Shown here in pieces: positions 43,801 through 51,605 of a stretch of 64,000 nt of DNA. Within the stretch, counting starts at the first letter, position 1; every line of letters begins with the position of its first letter. The DNA lies in assembly GCF_016918855.1 (NCBI RefSeq), contig NZ_JADKYB010000023.1, positions 94,784 to 158,783 on the forward strand. Reading direction: 5' to 3'. Below the pieces are notes generated by a model. That model had not been told where the DNA came from, did not search any database, and worked only from the letters and a program-made list of their open reading frames with translations. The DNA comes from Actinacidiphila acididurans (GTDB lineage: Bacteria > Actinomycetota > Actinomycetes > Streptomycetales > Streptomycetaceae). The position numbers and the translations under genes are program-made.

Positions 43801-45100
43801 CCGCCGCCATGTCCGCCGTCGCCGGACCGGAGACCGACGGCAGGACGAGCCGGTACTGCGCGCCCGGCGCGATGCCCAGCAGGTCCGTGACGCCGCTGCC
43901 CGGGTTCTCCGGCCGCTGGAGGTCGTGCGGCAGCGGAGCCATCATCGAGAAGTCCAGGCCGACTTCGGTCAGCGTCGGGTCGTCCGCGCCGCACACCTGC
44001 CCGACCGGGTCGAGCGTGCCGTCCGCGCCGGCGGTGTAGGTCGGGATGAGGGGCATGCCGGGCCAGTCGAGATACCGCTGCCCGTGCTGGACGACCGTCG
44101 TCGGCCCGTAGGCCGCCGCCCACTGGTAGCAGGGGTTGGTGCTGTCCGCGGCGGCCGAGGCGTCGGTGAGCGTCCCGAGCGAGACGTTGGTGATGATCTC
44201 GCCCTGCCCGGGCAGCTGCCCGAAGCGCTGCCCGATCTGCGAGTAGGCCGAGGCCGCGTCCACGCCCGTCGAGCCGAGCAGGCTCTGCAGGCCCGACGTG
44301 AGGCCGTAGTTCGACGGCAGGGCGGCGGACGGCTGCTGACCGCCGGTCACCGTGCCGCGGGCGGTGGCGGCCTGGACGGCCGCGCGTGCCGCGGGCGCCG
44401 GGGTGTCGCTCAGCGGCGTCCCGCCGGTGTTCAGCGAGGTGACGCGCCAGTCGGGCGAGGCGTAGGCGATCGCAGGGTCCTGGCGCAGCACGGCGAGGGC
44501 GTGCCCGGCGGTCGCGGCCGGCACGTGCAGCCGGTAGACCCGCGACAGGTTCAGCGGCGCCCCGTCGGCGCGGGTGTCCGCACCGGCGTCCGGTGCGACC
44601 GGCTCCGTCCCGCTCACCCCGAGCCCGGCCAGCACGCCGTCCAGGCGCGCGTCCCCGGTGTAGCGGGCCGGACGGCCGGCGTCCGGGCGGGTGCTGAGGC
44701 TCACCCGCGCGGGGATGGCAACGTTGTCAGAGTAAGCGACCAGCAGGTCGTCGGAGGCGTACGGTTCGGGACGCCCCTGCGCCAGGTCGGCGACCAGCTC
44801 CGACCGCGGGGGCAGCGCGGCGGTGGCCCGGCCGGCTTCGTGGTGCAGCGGGACGTGCTCGAATTCGGAGGTGCCGCCGGCCCGGTCCTGCAACTCGGCG
44901 AGCCCGTCGCTGTAGACGGTCGCGTAGCGGCCGTCGGGGAGCGCGAGCCGCTGGTAGACCACATCCGGGCGGGTGGCGCCCGCGGAGTCGTTGCCTGCCA
45001 CGGGGGCCGCCGTGGCAATCGATGGGTTCCACACTGGCGTGCAGAGAGCGGTGACCACGGCGAATGCCGCCGCGATCACCGTTCTGGCGCGTGGGTGCAC
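40880..45100 (-). CDS. Large secreted serine peptidase, S8/S53 superfamily
   Basis: 1406 residues with a signal peptide (RARTVIAAAFAVVTALC...ATAA) and a propeptide-like region to about 260. The peptidase core spans about 260-640. The serine is clear: AYQGGTSASTPEVAA, S618. The S8 Asp (DTG) and His (HGTHVAG) boxes are not recognisable. Instead EVGLDFS gives E379 and D383, as in the S53 E-x-x-x-D pair, followed by a GIAPGAQYRLVLP strand. The oxyanion position reads VTVSAGDGL (D493), as in S53. VEISAPGDNV before the serine is S8-like, so the protein mixes both families. The remaining 760 residues have beta-rich repeats (LYDVGTGAGTRFTL, VVVDETGKLVSR). It sits beside the peptide cluster, but no link is shown. 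Whether it is active is uncertain. Confidence 0.8.
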   Translation of the reverse strand: MHPRARTVIAAAFAVVTALCTPVWNPSIATAAPVAGNDSAGATRPDVVYQRLALPDGRYATVYSDGLAELQDRAGGTSEFEHVPLHHEAGRATAALPPRSELVADLAQGRPEPYASDDLLVAYSDNVAIPARVSLSTRPDAGRPARYTGDARLDGVLAGLGVSGTEPVAPDAGADTRADGAPLNLSRVYRLHVPAATAGHALAVLRQDPAIAYASPDWRVTSLNTGGTPLSDTPAPAARAAVQAATARGTVTGGQQPSAALPSNYGLTSGLQSLLGSTGVDAASAYSQIGQRFGQLPGQGEIITNVSLGTLTDASAAADSTNPCYQWAAAYGPTTVVQHGQRYLDWPGMPLIPTYTAGADGTLDPVGQVCGADDPTLTEVGLDFSMMAPLPHDLQRPENPGSGVTDLLGIAPGAQYRLVLPSVSGPATADMAAAFLAAAQQKPRPSVITASLGFGYDSYGFSGRYMEEDPVIASVIATIVHQYGIVVTVSAGDGLRTYTNAAVPPSGGSTATELAGHGQQPTDLNDVAMSTAPSFVADTGSIDVGATTLDDIASTGGGAGPASVTPYPETRYNGSRGFASGRGSRVEISAPGDNVIALAHAAGRPATAVSVAYQGGTSASTPEVAAAAAVVLQVARLTHAQGMSDPLEVRDLLVGTASPVAQPAQTDLDLHVGPQVDVGRAVETLLRRAGEPAAPSLPRIAVVARHPLDGFDTIFNNETDPAAIPLDHAHVNDWIVLAPDWQGLPAHGVSYSLTVGEKQLAATANARLQPSAILAAAGLPLAATTSRSVTLTYAASSGGRALASRSVTLTFGPSDGLATYGLAPAAPAVARGATIAVHYDLRDLVSAPDPVLVVSQPGRVDPASSGYFRPAYTVPLTAAVGTVEVPVTALPGAGIYGIGIQPAGAGRAAVTYTHWAFVRVAPTGDARPPAPLLAPAGQPGASGHDVAVDYDQGLAVTWDVRDVPGADGAIVEVSAAGPTSTGNQNPFNNPNGSRIDANGVDTGSVYHGTVHGTQGTVTLPQSVLQLDTAMNHVVRVLATHNGRTTGEGSEVSMVTRDGVVPSSGGTVYSGFGVAAGGHAGFVTSNGAAGGTVDVFDQGTNKVTRTVASSASTYQTPGSLGAGAGLFAGDTGLYERIDPDGSRSYHVVAPLSKGTDAGAWTPPAADVTPGGGTGPLPAPNQRTDTSSFLYGKNGPTGAYRVFTSNVAAGTFGPPIDVEPELSGYQYPFVTAFGADNSTGTAVLGASDFFTYAGPNRFVTVAADGSVSSFPGVTAGSQHGLAIDSTTHTMLAATDDGALGLYDVGTGAGTRFTLPGGGYQHPVADEAHHLFVMQEVVSPGTSAGNPDNNATSAIVVVDETGKLVSRVSGFYWYNVSLPINGSFVQVDPATRTGYTPGPHGSQLSVFHY

Positions 45101-45161
45101 AGACTGTCCTCACGTCGATGGTGGGGATGCGATGCCGCCCGCTCGCAGGCGGCACGCGCCG

Positions 45162-45191
45162 ACACTAGGAAGTACATGGGTCAACAATCAA
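45162..45191 (-). promoter_or_regulatory. Candidate promoter of the peptidase gene
   Basis: On the minus strand TTGATT (45191-45186) and TAGTGT (45167-45162) are separated by 18 bases in a locally AT-rich patch, about 60 bases upstream of the peptidase start at 45100. This fits a housekeeping-sigma promoter. Position and composition are the only support. Confidence 0.4.
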
Positions 45192-45403
45192 CCAAATGGC
45201 GTAGCCGCCGGCCGTCCCGGAACGGCCACAGTGTCCAGGCGCCGCGCATGACCTGCGGTTTGTCCGTGGACACTCATTCTGGGATTTCGTATACGGCGGC
45301 TGGAATGTGCCCTGACTCACCGCGGTGCGACGCTACCTCCAGGTGCCGGCCGCCCTGGGATCTGCCCTGGCGGGGGCTCAGACCCGTGCGGCCGTCGAGG
45401 AGT

Positions 45404-45852
45404 TCACGCGCAGTCGAGGGGGCCCGGATGCCGGGCGGTCTCCTCGATCATGTGGAGCACGGTGCCCGCAGGTCGGAGACCTCGCCGTCGGGGTCGTCGC
45501 CATGGGGACCGGCGGGCCTGGCGTCCAGCGGCGTGGTCGCCGGTACCGCGTACTGCTCCCGGTGGAAGGCGGACACCTCCTCGGCCGGGTGCTCCGACGT
45601 CAGCCGCTCCTCGTCGTCGCCGGGCCACGGCACTTCGGCAGTGCTCCCGAGGAACACCCGCTGGAGCCAGTGCCGTTCGGCGTACCCCAGATGCTTGACC
45701 AGCCCGAGCGGCGTCCAGTCCGAGGGCAGGACCGCGGTCCTCAACTGCTCGGTGAGGGGCGGGCGCGCGGTGACGGGAGTTCGGGGCTGGGCCTCGGGAA
45801 TCCGGCACGCCCAATGGGTGCTGCTCGGTCCTGAGTCGCGCCGGGAGGGCAC
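45404..45852 (-). pseudogene. Decayed DinB/DUF664-type gene
   Basis: The minus strand holds pieces of a DUF664 (DinB-fold) protein in different frames. One frame gives LTEQLRTAVLPSDWTPLGLVKHLGYAERHWLQRVFLG...DDEERLTSEHPAEEVSAFHREQYAV. A second frame (45404-46051) ends TVLHMIEETARHPGPLDCA, the normal C-terminal helix LxHMIEExARHxGH. A third continues RELLDGRTGL. At least two frameshifts separate them, and expected residues between the pieces are missing. A further fragment upstream (46051-45960: YRRGLRELGLSHFFA) may belong to another lost gene. This marks decayed DNA at the left edge of the peptide cluster. Confidence 0.65.
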
Positions 45853-46223
45853 CAGCGACCGTGTCCTGGCCCTGATGCCAGGTGCGGCTGGCGCCGGTCG
45901 GGTGGGCGAGCGCGGTCGCGTGGACCACGGTATCCGGGGTGTTCAGGGCGTTCGTCATGGTCTTGCCCCTGGGCCGCGAAGAAGTGGCTGAGGCCGAGTT
46001 CGCGCAGGCCGCGGCGGTAGGCGATGGAGCGTGGAGCAATCGCTCGTCCACGCGACCTTAAGGTGATCGTCCACCATCGCCCCGCTCCGGCACTCGCCGC
46101 CGCGTAACGGCGGCGAGCGCCGATTTCCGGGCTGGCCGGGCCCCGGACGATGGTCATTACGTCGCGGATCAACGGGCCTGCCTGGCCGCGACATCCCTCG
46201 GACTGGAAGGGTGGCGTCGTCCC

Positions 46224-47351
46224 ATGGGCACTGCGCTCACGGCCACGCCCGGCGTGCGGGCGATCGGCAGCACGGATCCGGCGGTGGCCCGGACCCGGCC
46301 GGCCCTGGTCGGGTTGGGCACGGCCGTACCGGCGACCTCGTACTCGCAGACCGAGGTGCTCGACTACTTCGGCATCAACGACCGGCGGATGCGGCTGCTG
46401 TTCGCCAACAGCGCGATCGAGCGGCGACATCTCTCGCTGCCCCCGGCGGGCGCCGACGGCCGACCGGTCACCGAGTCGCAGGGCGATCTGCTGCGCAAGC
46501 ACTCGAGCGTCGCGATCCGGATCGGCGCCGATGCGGTCCGCAGGTGCCTGGCCGACGCCGGACTGCAACTGTCCGACGTGGACTACCTCTGCTGCGTCAC
46601 CACGACCGGGATGCTCGCGCCCAGCCTCAGCGCCCTGGTCGCCGGCGAGCTGGCGATCGGCCCCGGTACCGCCCGGCTCGACGTCGTGGGGATGGGCTGC
46701 AACGCCGGGGTGAGCGCGCTGAGCACCGTCGCCGGCTGGAGCGCCGGCAACCCGGGCAAGGTCGCGGTGCTGCTCTGCGTGGAGATCTGCTCGGCCATCT
46801 ACGCCGTCGACGACACCATGCGTACGGCCGTGGTCAACAGCCTGTTCGGGGACGGGGCGGCCGCGGTGGCCGTGCGCACCCCCGCGAGCGCCGCCCCGGA
46901 GATGCCGACCGGGCCTTACCTGCTGAAATTCGCCGGTACCCTGTTGTCGGAGTTCAGCGACACGATCCGCTTCGACTGGGACGATTCGCTGGGCAAGTAC
47001 AGCTTCTACCTGAGCCCCGACATCCCGTACATCGTGGGCGCGCACGTCGGCGACCTCGTCGACGCTCTGCTGGCCGGCACCGGGCTCGCGCGGACCGACA
47101 TCGCCCACTGGGTCGTGCACTCCGGGGGCAAGAAGGTCGTCGACTCGGTCCGCATCAACCTCGGCCTGACCCGGCACGACGTCCGGCACACCACGTCGAC
47201 CCTGCGCGACTTCGGCAACCTGTCGAGCGGGTCGTTCCTCTTCGCCTACCAGCGGCTCGTGGGCGAGGGCGTCTGCCGGCCGGGGGACTACGGCGTGATG
47301 ATGGCGATGGGCCCGGGACCGACGATCGAGACCGCCCTCTTCGCGTGCTGA
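46224..47351 (+). CDS. dpgA: DpgA: 3,5-dihydroxyphenylacetyl-CoA synthase (type III PKS)
   Basis: A 375-residue chalcone-synthase-like enzyme. In glycopeptide pathways DpgA condenses four malonyl-CoA into a tetraketide that cyclises to the 3,5-dihydroxyphenylacetyl-CoA skeleton. The catalytic triad is intact: Cys159 in VVGMGCNAGV, His299 in HWVVHSGGKKVVD and Asn332 in FGNLSSGS. The opening PALVGLGTAVPATSYSQTEVLDYFGI and length fit DpgA rather than general chalcone synthases. The next gene, 49 bases on, is DpgB-like, the known DpgA partner, which strengthens the call. The ribosome binding site (GGAAGGG) is about 14 bases from ATG 46224. A resorcinol-forming type III PKS is the alternative. Confidence 0.88.
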   Translation: MGTALTATPGVRAIGSTDPAVARTRPALVGLGTAVPATSYSQTEVLDYFGINDRRMRLLFANSAIERRHLSLPPAGADGRPVTESQGDLLRKHSSVAIRIGADAVRRCLADAGLQLSDVDYLCCVTTTGMLAPSLSALVAGELAIGPGTARLDVVGMGCNAGVSALSTVAGWSAGNPGKVAVLLCVEICSAIYAVDDTMRTAVVNSLFGDGAAAVAVRTPASAAPEMPTGPYLLKFAGTLLSEFSDTIRFDWDDSLGKYSFYLSPDIPYIVGAHVGDLVDALLAGTGLARTDIAHWVVHSGGKKVVDSVRINLGLTRHDVRHTTSTLRDFGNLSSGSFLFAYQRLVGEGVCRPGDYGVMMAMGPGPTIETALFAC

Positions 47352-47400
47352 CTGTTCACGTGCTGACACACCGAACCGACCACAACGCTGAGGAGCGCAG

Positions 47401-48093
47401 ATGGTGCTGCGGACCGCGCCTGTGACGGCGGGCGGCCGAGAAGTCGCCCGCGTCGATCTCGACCTGTCGGTGCCGTTGACCGCCGAGACGGTGGCCGCGG
47501 TCGGCGACGCCTGCGCGCGGGCCACCGCCTCGGCGAGCCCGCTGCTGATCCTGCGCCTGACCGGCGGCGCCGCGACGGACGTGCCGTGGCCCGGCCAGGT
47601 CGACGTATACCTGGTCAACAAGTGGGAGGGCGCGCTGCGGCGGCTGGAACGGCTGGACGCGTACACGGTCGCGGTCCTCGACGGCCGGTGCTCCCAGGGC
47701 GCGTTCGAGCTGCTGTTGGCCACCGACCATCACCTCGCGACCCACGAGTCGACGGTCTCGCTGTCCGGCCGTACCGACGGCGTGTGGCCGGGCGCCCTGC
47801 TGCACCGCCTGGTCCACCAGGTCGGGCTGGCGAAGGCCCGCCGGCTGGCGCTGCTGCCCGCGGACCTGGACGCGGCGGCGCTGATGGACCTCGACGTGCT
47901 CGACAACCTGGTGGTGGACGCCGAGAGCGGTATCGCCGAGGTCGTCGCCCGAGCCGGGGGAGTCGACGGCACCGAGGTCGCCGTACGACGGCAGCTGCTG
48001 CTCGACGCGGTGACTGTGGGCTACGAGGACGCCCTCGGCACCCATCTGGCCGCCTGTGACCGCGCGCTGCGACGCGCGAAGGCCGGAGTCTGA
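47401..48093 (+). CDS. dpgB: DpgB: enoyl-CoA hydratase-like DpgA partner
   Basis: A 230-residue divergent crotonase-fold protein. Seen: LLILRLTGG, LRRLERLDAYTVAVLDGRCSQGAFELLLATDHHLATHESTVSLSGRTDGVWPGALLHRLVHQVGLAKARRLALLP. The crotonase oxyanion-hole region (ALDG...GxxxELLLATD) and the GxWPG helix are present in modified form, as in DpgB of vancomycin-type clusters, which speeds DpgA turnover and helps aromatise the product. ATG 47401 has GAGGAG five bases upstream. It ends at a strong bidirectional hairpin. DpgC and DpgD are not in the window, so the path to dihydroxyphenylglycine is incomplete here. Confidence 0.85.
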   Translation: MVLRTAPVTAGGREVARVDLDLSVPLTAETVAAVGDACARATASASPLLILRLTGGAATDVPWPGQVDVYLVNKWEGALRRLERLDAYTVAVLDGRCSQGAFELLLATDHHLATHESTVSLSGRTDGVWPGALLHRLVHQVGLAKARRLALLPADLDAAALMDLDVLDNLVVDAESGIAEVVARAGGVDGTEVAVRRQLLLDAVTVGYEDALGTHLAACDRALRRAKAGV

Positions 48094-48103
48094 CACGATC
48101 GCA

Positions 48104-48134
48104 ATGACGCCCCGGGCGCAAGCCGCCCGGGGCG
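48104..48134. terminator. Bidirectional terminator hairpin
   Basis: A perfect 13-bp stem, GACGCCCCGGGCG at 48104-48116 and its complement at 48122-48134, with a five-base loop, lies exactly between the converging stops of dpgB (48093) and the free-standing A-T gene (48143). Confidence 0.85.
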
Positions 48135-48142
48135 TCGCCGTG

Positions 48143-50767
48143 TCAGCCGTCGATGGTCGTCCGGACGAGGTCGACGAACTGCGCCAGCGTGGAGTTGCGG
48201 TAGAACTGCCGCACCGGCACTTTCGGCAGGCCCCGTTCCTGCATCCGGGCCAGCACCCGGACCACCCCGAGCGAGGTGCCGCCGGCGGTGAAGAAGTTGG
48301 TGGTCATCGCGACGTCGGCCTTGAGCACCTCGGCCCAGATGGCACTCAGCCTCCCGGCCAGCGCGTCGTCCCCCTCTTGTGAGGCGGCCGGAGCCGGCGC
48401 GACCGCGGGATCGGGCAGTGCGGACATGTCGACCTTTCCGTTGGCGGTCATCGGCAGTCCGGCCAGCGCCGTCACGCTCGACGGGACCATGTAGCCGGGC
48501 AGGATCCGGCGGCAGGCCTCGAGCACCTGCTCGGTCGTTGCGCCCTCCAGGACCGCGTACGCCTCGATGCGGCCGTCGCCGTCGTCGCCGGCGCGGAACC
48601 GGACGGCCGCTTCGCGTACCCCGGGCAGGTCCAGGATCACCGAGCGGATCTCGTCCAGCTCGATCCGGTGACCGCGGACCTTGACCTGGTGGTCGAGCCG
48701 GCCCAGGTGGTCCAGCCGCCCGTCCGGGTGCAGCCGGCCGAGGTCGCCGCTGCGGTAGACCCGGTCGCCGGCGGTCGTTCCTCCGGCGACGAATCGCTGC
48801 GCGGTCAGCCCGGGACGGCCCCGGTAGCCGGTGGCCACGCCGGCGCCTCCGACCACGATCTCGCCCGGTACGCCGGGCGGCAGCACTCGTCCGTGCGCGT
48901 CGCGGACCGACACCGACCAGCCCGGCAGGGCCCGGCCGACGCTGCGGGAGCCGCTGCTCACCGCGGATGGCGTCACGGTCTCGCTGGTCACGTGCACGGT
49001 GGTCTCGGTGATGCCGAACATGTTGACGATCCGGCAGGTCGCGCTGGGATGCCGGGCGAACCAGGGCGCGAGCATCCGTACGTTCAAAGCCTCCCCGCCG
49101 AACACCACCAGCCGCAGGGCGAGTTCACCGCGGCGGCGTTCGTCGGTGCGGACCAACTGGGCGAAGGCCGACGGCGTCTGGTTCAGCACGGTGACACGCT
49201 CGCGGACCAGCAGGTCGTAGAACTCGTCGCTGTCGCGCCGGGTCCAGTACGGCACCAGCACCAGACGCCCGCCGGTCAGCAGGCAGCCCCAGATTTCCCA
49301 CACGGAGAAGTCGAACGCGCTGGAGTGGAACAGCGTCCACGTGTCGTCCGGTCCGAGCCGCAGGTCGTCGCGGACGGCGTCGACCAGGGCGCAGACGTTG
49401 CGCTGCGGGACGACCACACCCTTCGGCCGCCCGGTGGAGCCGGAGGTGTAGATGACGTACGCGGCCCGCGCGCCGTCGTCCGCCGCCGGTGGCTCGGGGC
49501 CAGCCGGTTCACGACCGAGCTCGGCGGGTTCGACAACGGTCATCGCCCCGGCGTCCGGGAAGGTGGCCGCCGACCCGATCACCAGCCGCAGCCGGGCGTC
49601 GTCGGCCAGGTAGCGCAGCCGGTCCGCGGGATGGCCCGGATCCATCGGGACGTAGGTGCCGCCGGCCTTGAGCACCGCCAACTGGCTGACGACCAGCGCC
49701 GCGCCCACGTCCAGGCAGATACCGACCGGCACCCCCGGGCCGACGCCGTACGCGCGCAGCCCCGCGGCCATCGCGCCGGACTCCCGGTCGAGCCGGGCGT
49801 ACGTCCACTGCTCGGTGCCGTCGCAGAGGGCGACCGCCCCGGGCCGGCGGACGGCGATCTCCCGGAACCGCCGGGCGACCACCTGCTCGCCGGGCGGCCG
49901 GGCACCGCCATCGCCCAGGCGCAGTACCTCGGCCGTCTCGGCCGACGTCAGCAGATCGAGACGCCCGGCGTCGAGATCCGGCGCGACCTGGCCGAGCCGG
50001 CCGGCCAGCCGCGAGACCTGATCGGCGAAACGCCGGGCGGTCGCGGGATGGACCAGATCGGTAAAGGACCAGCGGACCCGGACGATCGTGGCGCCGCCGA
50101 GCTCGACGTGCGCGGTCACCGGGTACGGCGGGCGGTGGTGCGCGACGTATTCGTCCGGGCCGTCGCAGCTGGTGACGACGACGCCCAGCACGGCCTCCCC
50201 GGCGGTGGTCACCACCGGCGGGGCGAGCAGGTCCGCCACCGTACGACCGGAAACCTCGGCCGTCACGAGCCGGGCCTCCGCGTCGGCACCCGGCACGACG
50301 GCGAAGGTGACCCGGTCGCGGGCCTCGTAACAGGCGAGCACGAGCGCCGCCGCGGCCAGGAACTCCCGCTCACCGCCGGTCACCGGGACCGTCTCGAAGG
50401 ACCGCGCCTGCCCGGGCACGCCCTGACCCCAGCTCACCGCGGTCGCGGCCGGGGCGGTGGCGGCCCACGGCGCGGCGACCACGTCGAGGTTCTGTTCGAA
50501 GTCCTGCTCGAAGCCCTGCTCGAGACGGGATCGGGACACGGCGTTGCGGTCCGCCACGATCACCAGGTCGGCGACGTCCCCGGCGGTCACCAGCACCCGG
50601 CGTACGGGGGCGGCGGCGGGATGCATCGGGCGCGCGGCCTCGCGGCGCGCCACCGCGCGGACCGACTCGGGGCTCGCGGCCGTCCTCCGCCAGCACAAGA
50701 CGCCCGGCGGCAGGCGATCGGCGCCGCCGGGCAGCCGGACGATGAGGCTGTGCGTCTCGACGGTCAT
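48143..50767 (-). CDS. Free-standing NRPS adenylation-thiolation protein, predicted Thr
   Basis: 874 residues. The first 290 or so look like a remnant condensation-type domain without HHxxxDG (VTGGEREFLAAAALVLACYEARDRV ... FTDLVHPATARRFADQVSRL). The adenylation domain follows, with AYVIYTSGSTGRPKGVVVP (about 440-460), FDFSVWEIWG, NMFGITETTVHVT, YRSGDLGR and NGKVDMSALP. A carrier domain ends the protein with TNFFTAGGTSLG (Ser near 827). The pocket read by hand is D-F-W-N-V-G-M-V-H-K, close to the threonine code DFWNIGMVHK. No thioesterase or downstream condensation domain is present. The main NRPS has a C-T module lacking adenylation, which this protein may charge in trans. Its start overlaps the SDR stop (ATGA), last in the mbtH operon. 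Confidence 0.88.
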   Translation of the reverse strand: MTVETHSLIVRLPGGADRLPPGVLCWRRTAASPESVRAVARREAARPMHPAAAPVRRVLVTAGDVADLVIVADRNAVSRSRLEQGFEQDFEQNLDVVAAPWAATAPAATAVSWGQGVPGQARSFETVPVTGGEREFLAAAALVLACYEARDRVTFAVVPGADAEARLVTAEVSGRTVADLLAPPVVTTAGEAVLGVVVTSCDGPDEYVAHHRPPYPVTAHVELGGATIVRVRWSFTDLVHPATARRFADQVSRLAGRLGQVAPDLDAGRLDLLTSAETAEVLRLGDGGARPPGEQVVARRFREIAVRRPGAVALCDGTEQWTYARLDRESGAMAAGLRAYGVGPGVPVGICLDVGAALVVSQLAVLKAGGTYVPMDPGHPADRLRYLADDARLRLVIGSAATFPDAGAMTVVEPAELGREPAGPEPPAADDGARAAYVIYTSGSTGRPKGVVVPQRNVCALVDAVRDDLRLGPDDTWTLFHSSAFDFSVWEIWGCLLTGGRLVLVPYWTRRDSDEFYDLLVRERVTVLNQTPSAFAQLVRTDERRRGELALRLVVFGGEALNVRMLAPWFARHPSATCRIVNMFGITETTVHVTSETVTPSAVSSGSRSVGRALPGWSVSVRDAHGRVLPPGVPGEIVVGGAGVATGYRGRPGLTAQRFVAGGTTAGDRVYRSGDLGRLHPDGRLDHLGRLDHQVKVRGHRIELDEIRSVILDLPGVREAAVRFRAGDDGDGRIEAYAVLEGATTEQVLEACRRILPGYMVPSSVTALAGLPMTANGKVDMSALPDPAVAPAPAASQEGDDALAGRLSAIWAEVLKADVAMTTNFFTAGGTSLGVVRVLARMQERGLPKVPVRQFYRNSTLAQFVDLVRTTIDG

Positions 50768-51588
50768 CGGGCGCCGAACCCGCCATCGACGGCCGTCACG
50801 GTACCGGTGACCTGCCGGGAGTCGTCGCCGGCCAACCACAGTGCCGCGCCGGCCACGTCGGCTGCCTCCAACAGGGCGTTCATCGGTTGATCGCGCAGGA
50901 AGATCTGCTCGTGCTCGCCGACCGGGACGTCCAGCGAGCGGGCGATCTCGCTCAGCATGCGCCCGTCGAGGTGCGGGTCGTCGCGCACGGAGCCGGGGCA
51001 CACTGCGTTCACGCGGACCCCGAAGGGCGCGTAGTCCAGCGCGGCCGCCCGGGTCAGCCCGATGAGGCCGTGCTTGGCGGCCACGTAGCCGGCGAAGTGC
51101 CGGTAGCCGACCGTACCGGCGGTGGACGCCACGTTGACGATGCTGCCGCGCCGCTCCCGCAGCATCTCCGGCGCCACCGCCGCGATCATCCGCCACGCCC
51201 CGGACAGGTCGATGTCGAGCATCAGCGCCCACTCGTCCTCGGTGACCTCGTGGACCGCCTTGCCCGAGGGCGCCGCGATCCCGGCGTTGTTCACCAGGAC
51301 GTCGAGCGTCCCGAACCGCTCCAGCGCGGTGTCCACGGCCGAGCCTACGGCCGCCGTGTCCCGCACGTCGGCCAGGACGGTCAGCACCGCGGCGCCCGCC
51401 CGCTCGCACAGCGCCCCGGTCTGCTTCAGCTGATCGGCGCTGCCGAGCGGATAGCCGACCCCCGGCAGATCGTGCCCGATGTCGAGCAGCACCAAGTCGG
51501 CGCCCTCGGCCGCGAAGCGGGTCGCGCAGGCCCGCCCGATGCCGCGGGCGGCGCCGGTGATCAGGACGGTCCGGCCCTCCAGCCGCAT
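50764..51588 (-). CDS. SDR with mycofactocin-type insert, NRPS cluster dehydrogenase
   Basis: A 274-residue SDR. Start ATG 51588 (MRLEGRTVLITGAARGIGRA) has GGCGGAG eight bases upstream; ATG 51612 is an alternative that overlaps the thioesterase end. Seen: TGAARGIG, LVNNAGIA, IVNVASTAGTVGYRHFAGYVAAKHGLIGLT (Ser, Tyr, Lys set) and a C-terminal VTAVDGGFGAR. Between the second strand and the next helix is an extra segment (GVGYPLGSADQLKQTGAL). I know this insert from SDRs that hold NAD tightly and work with mycofactocin. It is probably a tailoring or precursor dehydrogenase, for example acting on a beta-hydroxyl or on the lipid. The role is unproved. Confidence 0.85.
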   Translation of the reverse strand: MRLEGRTVLITGAARGIGRACATRFAAEGADLVLLDIGHDLPGVGYPLGSADQLKQTGALCERAGAAVLTVLADVRDTAAVGSAVDTALERFGTLDVLVNNAGIAAPSGKAVHEVTEDEWALMLDIDLSGAWRMIAAVAPEMLRERRGSIVNVASTAGTVGYRHFAGYVAAKHGLIGLTRAAALDYAPFGVRVNAVCPGSVRDDPHLDGRMLSEIARSLDVPVGEHEQIFLRDQPMNALLEAADVAGAALWLAGDDSRQVTGTVTAVDGGFGAR

Positions 51589-51605
51589 GCCGGTGCTCCG
51601 CCCGC

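Noticed and set aside
45448..45852. Intact 134-residue DinB/DUF664 gene
   Set aside because: The N-terminus is not DUF664-like and the conserved C-terminal helix is in a different frame, so it was called a pseudogene.
40559..45991. 1810-codon open frame on the plus strand opposite the peptidase
   Set aside because: It has no recognisable domain and low-complexity Arg/Gly/Val sequence. The minus strand has signal peptide, GTSAS box and coherent protein sequence.
48143..50767. Loading module of the main NRPS encoded in trans
   Set aside because: The main NRPS already starts with its own A-T pair and has an internal module without adenylation, which is a better target for this Thr-type protein.
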